Shown here piece by piece: positions 1 to 4,533 of a stretch of 14,769 nt of DNA. The position numbers were made by a program, and so were the translations under genes. The notes beneath the pieces are model-generated. The model had not been told where the DNA came from. It was given only the letters and a program-made list of their open reading frames with translations, and did not search any database. The stretch spans positions 1 to 14,769 of the forward strand of contig NZ_CALJRX010000006.1 in NCBI RefSeq assembly GCF_937976265.1. Direction: 5' to 3'. Position 1 is the stretch's first letter. Each line of letters starts with the position of its first letter. This DNA comes from an uncultured Haemophilus sp. (GTDB taxonomy: Bacteria; Pseudomonadota; Gammaproteobacteria; Enterobacterales; Pasteurellaceae).

Positions 1-9
1 AAAATAAGA

Positions 10-84
10 TGGCTGGGGTACTAGGATTCGAACCTAGGGATGCCGAGATCAAAACCCGGTGCCTTACCGCTTGGCGATACCCCA
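10..84 (-). tRNA. tRNA-Gln (anticodon UUG)
   Basis: On the minus strand this folds as a complete 75-nt tRNA with an encoded 3' CCA (the TGG at 10-12). The acceptor stem is TGGGGTA/TACCCCA, the T loop is TTCGAAT, and the anticodon loop TTTTGAT presents UUG, reading CAA (Gln). One G-T wobble occurs in the anticodon stem. It is the third tRNA of a Met-Leu-Gln transcript. The array may continue beyond the left edge, since in enterobacteria the equivalent metT-leuW-glnU cluster carries more tRNAs downstream. Confidence 0.96.
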
Positions 85-111
85 ACTACTATTTGACTGC
101 AAGCTGATAAA

Positions 112-197
112 TGGTGCGGGACGAGGGACTTGAACCCACACACCTCTCGGCGCCAGAACCTAAATCTGGTGCGTCTACCAATTTCGCCAGTCCCGCA
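112..197 (-). tRNA. tRNA-Leu (anticodon UAG)
   Basis: This is an 86-nt minus-strand tRNA with the long variable arm of leucine tRNAs and an encoded CCA. The anticodon stem is CCAGA/TCTGG and the loop TTTAGGT presents UAG, reading CUA and other CUN codons. The T loop is TTCAAGT. It lies 4 nt after tRNA-Met and 27 nt before tRNA-Gln, so the three are almost certainly cut from one precursor. Confidence 0.96.
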
Positions 198-201
198 AAT
201 T

Positions 202-278
202 TGGTGGCTACAGCGAGATTCGAACTTGCGACCCCAACATTATGAGTGTTGTGCTCTAACCAACTGAGCTATGTAGCC
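202..278 (-). tRNA. tRNA-Met, elongator (anticodon CAU)
   Basis: This is a 77-nt minus-strand tRNA with an encoded CCA. The anticodon stem CAACA/TGTTG and loop CTCATAA present CAU. The acceptor begins GGCTACA and pairs fully with TGTAGCC; an initiator tRNA would have an unpaired first base and three G-C pairs below the anticodon, so this is the elongator type. A CAU tRNA modified to read isoleucine (AUA) is the usual alternative, but the body matches enterobacterial metT. It is the first tRNA after the promoter at 314-342. Confidence 0.95.
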
Positions 279-313
279 ATCATTTGCTTTACCTTATCGG
301 CTTTGCGGGGCGT

Positions 314-353
314 ATTATCCTGATTTGACCTATTCTCGTCAATCATTTTTTTG
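314..353 (-). promoter_or_regulatory. Strong promoter of the tRNA Met-Leu-Gln operon
   Basis: Read on the minus strand, -35 TTGACG (337-342) is followed by a 17-nt spacer and -10 GATAAT (314-319). Just upstream of the -35 is a run of seven A (347-353 region) that resembles an UP element. The bases after the -10 read ACGCCCCGC, a GC-rich discriminator typical of stable-RNA promoters that are shut down by ppGpp. The start point should fall near 305-308, about 30 nt before tRNA-Met. The 7-bp AT inverted repeat at 354-371 lies immediately upstream. Confidence 0.85.
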
Positions 354-401
354 CAAAAAACGGATTTTTTGATTTAGTTGATTATAAATAAAACGCTTTT
401 G

Positions 402-1145
402 CTATTTTTTGTTCACATCAAGAACAGAGATCATTCCCACAAAACGTTTCCAATGCAAAGAGCTAAATTGTCCTGGAATATACCAATTAGAAATGGTTCC
501 ATCAAGATATAAGGCGTCATGACAACCTATTTTCAGCAAACCTTGGCTTAAGGTATAAAGGTTAGGTTCACCTTTTATCGTCATCAAGAAAAGTAATTCA
601 TTTTGTTTCGTCAAACACACTGCATTACGTTTATGATAACTTTCTAGGCTTGCTCGAAATTGCGGATTCATTTTTCCATGAATAATTAACATCGGACCTG
701 ATTGCAACGCAAAGTCTGGCTTGAGTTTGCTTTTCTGATACGCAGCGGTTGTTAAAATGTAGGGTTTATTTCCAGCAATGGCGAATACCCCATTAGGCTG
801 CACATGGAAATTACCTTTACCTGATTTTGTATTTAATGCATTGAGCTCTTTTCCATGCTCAATCCATAATCCCGCTGGCGTGTTATTCATGCTATAAATA
901 CCCGCATTCATGACCATTTTCACGTTATAGCTAGGCTCTAAAGCATTTTTGAGACGCGTTAAACTTTGATAATCGTTACCTTCAGCATCTTTCCAATGTA
1001 GCCGCACTTCTTCAGGTTTAGCTTGGAAAATCCCGTAAGTAATATTGCCATCATTAAAGGTTCGATATTCAGCTAGGGCTGACACACTCATCAATATCGA
1101 TGAGCCACCTAAAAGAGCGGTCAAAAATCTAATCGTTTTTTTCAT
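402..1145 (-). CDS. Secreted phosphodiester glycosidase-domain protein (DUF2233/NAGPA family)
   Basis: This is a 247-residue protein with a clear Sec signal peptide: a KK start, hydrophobic residues about 6-22, and likely cleavage after ALA at residue 25. The mature part carries the landmarks of the DUF2233/phosphodiester glycosidase fold also found in human NAGPA and E. coli YigE: NAGIY (80-84), GNFHVQPNGVF (111-121), QSGPMLI (148-154), and LDG (214-216) near the C-terminus. The protein should act in the periplasm on a sugar phosphodiester or related linkage. No substrate is known from the sequence. The start lies inside hemA: the reading frames overlap by 17 nt, and the bases before the ATG (ATCCTTTAA) contain no Shine-Dalgarno match. 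Translation is therefore probably coupled to hemA. The downstream side runs into the tRNA promoter without a convincing terminator. Confidence 0.85.
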   Translation of the reverse strand: MKKTIRFLTALLGGSSILMSVSALAEYRTFNDGNITYGIFQAKPEEVRLHWKDAEGNDYQSLTRLKNALEPSYNVKMVMNAGIYSMNNTPAGLWIEHGKELNALNTKSGKGNFHVQPNGVFAIAGNKPYILTTAAYQKSKLKPDFALQSGPMLIIHGKMNPQFRASLESYHKRNAVCLTKQNELLFLMTIKGEPNLYTLSQGLLKIGCHDALYLDGTISNWYIPGQFSSLHWKRFVGMISVLDVNKK

Positions 1146-2451
1146 TTAAAGGATGAGTTAAATGCAACGCATTTGAAAAGGCGTGCAAGCCTTCCGCATT
1201 ACCGGATTTCATCATGGATTGCATGGTTTGGGTTGGTGCATGAATGAGTTTATTCGTTAATTTATAACTCAATTCTTGCAGAATTTTTTCAGCATTCTCA
1301 CCTTGTTGAATTTGGTGTAAGGCTTTTTCGAGTAATTCTTGGCGAGTATTCTCCGCTTCATCACGATAATGGCGAATCAAATTAGAGAACTGATGAACCT
1401 TCAACCACTCGAAGAAATCCGTACATTCTTGTGTAATGATGTCTTGCGCTTGCTCTGATGCTTGCTCACGTTGAGAAAGATTACGTTGGATAATATCTTG
1501 CAAATCATCTACGGTGTAATGATACACACTTTCTAATTCCGAGACGTTTTCATCAATATCACGTGGCACCGCAATATCCACCATCAAAGTTGGTTTAAAT
1601 TGACGTGCTTTTTCCGCAATTTCAGCCATCGCTTTAGTGATTAAAACATTCGGGCTGCCTGTTGAGCTGATGACAATATCCGCTTGATTTAGTGGAGTTT
1701 GCAACTCTTCAAGAGAATACACCTCAATCGGCGTATTGGAGGCTAAAGTCTCGACCAACTGCTCAGCGCGAGATAAAGTGCGGTTAGCAATCATCAATTT
1801 TTTTACACCGTGGCGTAATAAATGACGGCTCACCAATTCAATGGTTTCCCCTGCCCCAACAAGCAAAATTTGTAATTCACGTAAAGATTCAAAAATCTGA
1901 CGCGCCAAGCTACAAGCTGCATAAGCCACCGATACAGCGCTTTCACCAATATTAGTTTCAGTGCGTACACGTTTTGCCGTAGCAAAGGTTTTTTGGAACA
2001 AACGAGAAAGCGTGCTTGAAAGCGGAATATTCGCCGCTTGATAATAATCTTCACTGATTTGGAAAGCTTGTTTCACCTGTCCTAAAATTTGCGGCTCACC
2101 CAAAATTAATGAATCCAAACCACAGGCCACTCGCATTAAATGATTCGCAGCTTGTTGATTTTGATGGGTGTAAATACTTTTATTTAATTCATCGACAGAA
2201 AGCTGATGAATATTAGCAAACCAATTTGTACAGTTCGTTTGCCATTGCTTACACTCTTGGGGTGAAATTTGACGATGGTGAAGATAAATCTCTGTACGGT
2301 TACAGGTAGAAAGAATAACCGCACTTTCTGCCAAATCTTGTTGGTGAATTTGTTGTAAGGCAAGCTGCCGCTTTTCTTCAGAAAAAGCGACTTTCTCACG
2401 AACAGCGACAGAAGCCGTTTTATGATTAATGCCTAGAACAAGAAGGGTCAT
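1129..2451 (-). CDS. hemA: Glutamyl-tRNA reductase
   Basis: HemA reduces glutamyl-tRNA(Glu) with NADPH to glutamate-1-semialdehyde, the first committed step of tetrapyrrole (haem) synthesis by the C5 route. The protein has 440 residues, slightly more than the 418 of E. coli. The N-terminal catalytic domain has GINHKTA at 7-13 and STCNRTE around catalytic Cys50. GEPQILGQVK (118-127) is the family signature. The NADPH site LLVGAGET is at 196-203, and a helical dimerisation domain fills the C-terminal third. The start has an AGG ribosome site (TTAGG) 7-8 nt upstream. In many gammaproteobacteria prfA follows hemA, but here a secreted glycosidase-like gene overlaps its end. Two uptake signals lie inside the gene (1776 and 2318). 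A full C5 entry enzyme argues that this strain can make its own haem precursors, unlike H. influenzae strains that need haem, though one gene cannot prove this. Confidence 0.97.
   Translation of the reverse strand: MTLLVLGINHKTASVAVREKVAFSEEKRQLALQQIHQQDLAESAVILSTCNRTEIYLHHRQISPQECKQWQTNCTNWFANIHQLSVDELNKSIYTHQNQQAANHLMRVACGLDSLILGEPQILGQVKQAFQISEDYYQAANIPLSSTLSRLFQKTFATAKRVRTETNIGESAVSVAYAACSLARQIFESLRELQILLVGAGETIELVSRHLLRHGVKKLMIANRTLSRAEQLVETLASNTPIEVYSLEELQTPLNQADIVISSTGSPNVLITKAMAEIAEKARQFKPTLMVDIAVPRDIDENVSELESVYHYTVDDLQDIIQRNLSQREQASEQAQDIITQECTDFFEWLKVHQFSNLIRHYRDEAENTRQELLEKALHQIQQGENAEKILQELSYKLTNKLIHAPTQTMQSMMKSGNAEGLHAFSNALHLTHPLNEKND
1776..1784 (+). repeat. DNA uptake signal (USS) in hemA
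   Basis: Exact AAGTGCGGT. On the coding (minus) strand it contributes to Arg-Thr-Leu in HemA. Confidence 0.9.
2318..2326 (-). repeat. DNA uptake signal (USS) in hemA
   Basis: Exact AAGTGCGGT on the minus strand, read in frame as Ser-Ala-Val just before the HemA catalytic Cys50 motif. Confidence 0.9.
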
Positions 2452-2469
2452 AAAAACCTAATAAAAACA

Positions 2470-2478
2470 ACCGCACTT
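2470..2478 (-). repeat. DNA uptake signal (USS) upstream of hemA
   Basis: Exact AAGTGCGGT on the minus strand in the gloB-hemA spacer. CCGCA at its end can pair with TGCGG at 2487-2491, a weak 5-bp stem in the hemA leader. Confidence 0.9.
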
Positions 2479-2518
2479 TTATGAATATGCGGCTTAAGTA
2501 GAAAGTAAAAGTTTCGCT

Positions 2519-2547
2519 ATTTTAATGAATTGTTGAGAATTGAGCAA
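2519..2547 (-). promoter_or_regulatory. Possible hemA promoter
   Basis: On the minus strand -35 TTGCTC (2542-2547) is followed by 17 nt and -10 TAAAAT (2519-2524). The -10 matches five of six consensus bases, the -35 only three. It leaves a leader of about 60 nt before hemA. It is the best candidate in the 135-nt gap, but only of moderate quality. Confidence 0.45.
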
Positions 2548-2555
2548 ATTTCAAG

Positions 2556-2585
2556 AGAAAAAACTCAAACAAATAACTAAAACGA
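2556..2585 (-). terminator. Weak candidate terminator after gloB
   Basis: Directly after the gloB stop the minus strand reads AACTCG, a 15-nt loop region, then TGAGTT followed by further T residues. The stem is only about 6 bp, AT-rich and includes a G-T pair, so termination would be partial. gloB and hemA may be partly co-transcribed. Confidence 0.3.
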
Positions 2586-2586
2586 G

Positions 2587-3288
2587 TTAAAACTTATCTT
2601 TAGCTAAACGCCATTGTGTAAATTCGTCTAAATTTTTTGCTTGTAAAAACGGGTTAATTTGTTTCTCTAATCCAATTGTTGTTGGCAAACTCGGTTTACC
2701 CTCAGCTCGATAACGTTCCACTAAAACACGTTGATTTTTGACCGCACTTTTATCCACCAATATGGTTTCCGCAAAAGCTAAATTACCCAGCGTATATTCA
2801 TGAGCCGGGCAAACCACGGTTTCATTCGGTAATTGATTAAAACGTTGCATAGATTCAAACATTTGAGCAAAATTTCCCGTGAACACGCGTCCACAACCAC
2901 CTGAAAATAACGCATCGCCGCAAAATAGATGTCCATCTACCAAATAGCTGACATGCCCTGCCGTATGACCACCGCTTGGCAAAACGTCAATATGATAATG
3001 TGCCGTATTAATTACGCCACTATCCACGATATTAGTTGCACCTTTGTCTGCACATTCTGTGGGACCGAAAACAGGCACATTAGGATAATACTGCTTAAAC
3101 TCCGCGACACCTTGCACATGATCATCGTGATTATGGGTTAATAACACCGCTTCTACGTCTAACTTATGGGACTCTAAGTACGGAATTAAACGCATTATTT
3201 CTGGGATATCGATCACAATTACGGGGAAATTTTCTCGTCTATAAAGCCAAATATAGTTATCATTGAGTGCAGGAATAGGAACTAGCAT
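2587..3288 (-). CDS. gloB: Hydroxyacylglutathione hydrolase (glyoxalase II)
   Basis: GloB hydrolyses S-lactoylglutathione to D-lactate and glutathione, the second step of methylglyoxal detoxification in the cytosol. The 233-residue protein is a metallo-beta-lactamase-fold hydrolase. The metal site is complete: THNHDDH at 51-57 (His52, His54, Asp56, His57), His108 in GGHTAGH, Asp125 in FCGDALF, and His163 in CPAHEYT. The C-terminal domain ends with NPFL and a WR motif that bind glutathione in the family. The start MLVPIPALNDNYIW fits known GloB N-termini and has a TAAGGT ribosome site at 3294-3299. That site touches the ATG of the divergent yafS gene, so start codons of the two genes are only 10 nt apart. 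The same gloB/yafS divergent pair exists in E. coli. Confidence 0.97.
   Translation of the reverse strand: MLVPIPALNDNYIWLYRRENFPVIVIDIPEIMRLIPYLESHKLDVEAVLLTHNHDDHVQGVAEFKQYYPNVPVFGPTECADKGATNIVDSGVINTAHYHIDVLPSGGHTAGHVSYLVDGHLFCGDALFSGGCGRVFTGNFAQMFESMQRFNQLPNETVVCPAHEYTLGNLAFAETILVDKSAVKNQRVLVERYRAEGKPSLPTTIGLEKQINPFLQAKNLDEFTQWRLAKDKF
2741..2749 (-). repeat. DNA uptake signal (USS) in gloB
   Basis: Exact AAGTGCGGT on the minus strand, read in frame as Ser-Ala-Val in GloB. Confidence 0.9.
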
Positions 3289-3298
3289 AAATTACCTT

Positions 3299-4015
3299 AT
3301 GAAAATAGGATTAACATTGAATTGGAAAGCCAAATGGCACAAACCACTTCTTTCACCTGAAAGTTGGCAAGCGTTACCACAAGGTGAAGCCTATTGTAAC
3401 GTATTAACACATTATTTTGCCCAATGGACACCAAAAATTTTAGGCTATCAAATTCTGAAAGTCGGTGCCTTAAGTGGCGAAATTGCCTTTGACTTGCCTT
3501 TACGTCATCAAATTGTGTTAGCTGAAAAAACCGCGCATTTTCCTACCGCACTTTTAAATGAAAGTGACAGTTTAATTCAAGCATCCCCTTTAGCCTTGCC
3601 TTTTATTGAAAAAGAAATGGATGCTTGCTTATTAGCAAACACCTTAAATTTTGCGCAAGATCCTCACCAAATATTGCGTGAAGCACATCGCGTTTTAAAA
3701 GATGACGGCTGGATTTTCATCACATTATTTAATCCGATGAGTCCATTACTTTTCAAATCCAAATTAGGTGACTTTAAATTCCGACAATATGCCACTTGGC
3801 GAGTCATAGATTGGCTATCGTTATTAAACTTTGATGTGATTGCAGAAGAAAGACTGTCAATAAAACAAGAAAAAACTACGCTCTGCTCTCCGATCATTGT
3901 TATCGTCGCCCAAAAACGAACCTATCCCTTAACACTGAATCCGGAGAAAGCGCGATCAAAAATGCCGGCGTTTTTAGAGCCGGCAGGTGCATTTAAAGAA
4001 ATAAGAACAGAATGA
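3299..4015 (+). CDS. yafS: YafS-type class I methyltransferase-fold protein
   Basis: This is a 238-residue protein that resembles E. coli YafS along its length, including a WLSLLNFDV segment and a PLTLNP C-terminal motif. The fold is that of a SAM-dependent methyltransferase (Methyltransf_11): a DACLLANTLNF strand/helix at 108-118 and a post-motif DDGWIFITLFNP at 135-146. The glycine-rich SAM loop (motif I) is degenerate: LKVGALSGE at 53-61 replaces the usual E-x-G-x-G pattern. The substrate is unknown and activity is uncertain. The ATG at 3299 is preferred over an in-frame TTG at 3263, because that one would lie inside gloB and add a tail absent from the family. No clear Shine-Dalgarno site precedes the ATG and no convincing promoter was seen. 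Its 3' end carries a hairpin that can act as terminator for the opposing gene. It ends at the base next to the yegP stop. Confidence 0.82.
   Translation: MKIGLTLNWKAKWHKPLLSPESWQALPQGEAYCNVLTHYFAQWTPKILGYQILKVGALSGEIAFDLPLRHQIVLAEKTAHFPTALLNESDSLIQASPLALPFIEKEMDACLLANTLNFAQDPHQILREAHRVLKDDGWIFITLFNPMSPLLFKSKLGDFKFRQYATWRVIDWLSLLNFDVIAEERLSIKQEKTTLCSPIIVIVAQKRTYPLTLNPEKARSKMPAFLEPAGAFKEIRTE
3545..3553 (-). repeat. DNA uptake signal (USS) in yafS
   Basis: Exact AAGTGCGGT on the minus strand. In the yafS frame its complement encodes Thr-Ala-Leu. Confidence 0.9.
3958..3985 (-). terminator. Intrinsic terminator of the yegP-type gene, inside yafS
   Basis: On the minus strand, 30 nt after the yegP stop, arms TGCCGGC (3979-3985) and GCCGGCA (3963-3969) form a 7-bp stem with six G-C pairs around a 9-nt loop, followed by five T (3958-3962). 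Read in the plus direction the same hairpin has no T tract, so it should not stop yafS transcription. The sequence also encodes yafS residues Met222-Ala229. Confidence 0.65.
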
Positions 4016-4024
4016 TTATTCTGT
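4007..4024. repeat. Inverted repeat spanning the yafS and yegP stop codons
   Basis: Arms ACAGAAT (4007-4013) and ATTCTGT (4018-4024) are separated by GATT. The repeat covers both convergent stop codons (TGA at 4013-4015 on plus, TAA at 4016-4018 on minus). No T tract follows on either strand, so it is not a standard terminator. It would place a hairpin at the 3' end of both mRNAs. Confidence 0.6.
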
Positions 4025-4354
4025 CACTTCTTTGATTACTGCAGAAGATGCATTATTCATTACAGATTCAACGCCTTTTTCTGCTGCAGCTTGAGAAGAA
4101 TAATATTGGCTACGGCCAATTTCTTGGTGGTTAGCCGCTTTTAAAATGAAGTAAGGTTTGTCATTTTTCGCTACGCGATATTCAAAGTTTTTCGCATCCA
4201 CACCATTTTTTTGCACTGAAGCAATACCGTTTTCAGCTGATGCTTTGGTTTTATAAAGTTCGCTAGTTAAAATAACTTGTCCGTTTGCTGCTTTTAAGTT
4301 GAACATAAATTGTCCGTCTTTAGCCACTTTTAATTCATAAAATCCTTGAGCCAT
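4016..4354 (-). CDS. yegP: YegP-type UPF0339 (DUF1508) protein
   Basis: This 112-residue cytosolic protein is built from two DUF1508 repeats, about residues 6-50 and 57-101. Both contain F-x-LKAAN followed by an aromatic/SQ or SELY element and a G(I/V)xSV motif (NLKAANGQ...GIASV and ILKAANHQ...GVESV). Length and layout match E. coli YegP. The molecular function is not established for the family. The ATG at 4352-4354 is chosen because GGGAGA (4359-4364) is well placed as ribosome site; an upstream in-frame TTG at 4366 would overlap that site. It is transcribed divergently from ycaO and convergently with yafS, most likely as a single-gene unit ending at the hairpin inside yafS. Confidence 0.9.
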   Translation of the reverse strand: MAQGFYELKVAKDGQFMFNLKAANGQVILTSELYKTKASAENGIASVQKNGVDAKNFEYRVAKNDKPYFILKAANHQEIGRSQYYSSQAAAEKGVESVMNNASSAVIKEVTE

Positions 4355-4396
4355 AATATCTCCCAATTGATTGATTTGTTTATAATTTTACCTACA

Positions 4397-4413
4397 CAGA
4401 AAATATCTTTCTG
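4397..4413. repeat. Inverted repeat in the yegP upstream region
   Basis: CAGAAA (4397-4402) and TTTCTG (4408-4413) form a 6-bp perfect inverted repeat with a 5-nt centre. It lies about 45-60 nt upstream of the yegP-type start, next to an AT-rich stretch (TAAAATTATAAA on the minus strand) that could hold the -10 element. It may be an operator; no known regulator motif was recognised. Confidence 0.35.
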
Positions 4414-4453
4414 CGCCAAGCTAATTTACCCTTAAAAATCAAGGAAAACAAGA

Positions 4454-4485
4454 GCTAAAGCGTATAAATTTTATGCTTGATTAGC
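4454..4485. repeat. Imperfect palindrome overlapping the ycaO -35
   Basis: An imperfect dyad (AAGCGTATAA against TTTTATGCTT, 4458-4478) is flanked by GCTAA (4454-4458) and TTAGC (4481-4485). It covers the ycaO -35 element at 4477-4482 and lies in the divergent yegP-ycaO region, so it is well placed for a regulator of one or both genes. It could also be chance in AT-rich DNA. Confidence 0.35.
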
Positions 4486-4505
4486 CCATTAAACTCCCCT
4501 ATGAT
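4477..4505 (+). promoter_or_regulatory. ycaO promoter
   Basis: -35 TTGATT (4477-4482), 17-nt spacer, -10 TATGAT (4500-4505), followed by GC-rich bases. This is a good sigma70 promoter 28 nt before the ycaO ATG. It rules out the longer in-frame start at 4477, which would coincide with the -35. Confidence 0.8.
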
Positions 4506-4533
4506 GCGGGAACTTTTTATAACAGGAACAATT

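Noticed and set aside
10..278. tRNA cluster as an integration site for a mobile element
   Set aside because: All three tRNAs are intact and no integrase, attachment repeat or foreign-looking gene lies on the visible side; the left side is outside the window.
354..371. AT-rich inverted repeat CAAAAAA/TTTTTTG as terminator of the DUF2233 gene
   Set aside because: The stem is almost all A-T pairs and no T tract follows it on the minus strand; it fits better as UP-like DNA upstream of the tRNA promoter.
3263..3298. Longer yafS start (TTG at 3263)
   Set aside because: It would lie inside gloB on the other strand, has no ribosome site and adds residues not found in the family.
4477..4533. Longer ycaO start (TTG at 4477)
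   Set aside because: The codon coincides with the -35 of a good promoter; the ATG at 4534 has a ribosome site and the known family N-terminus.
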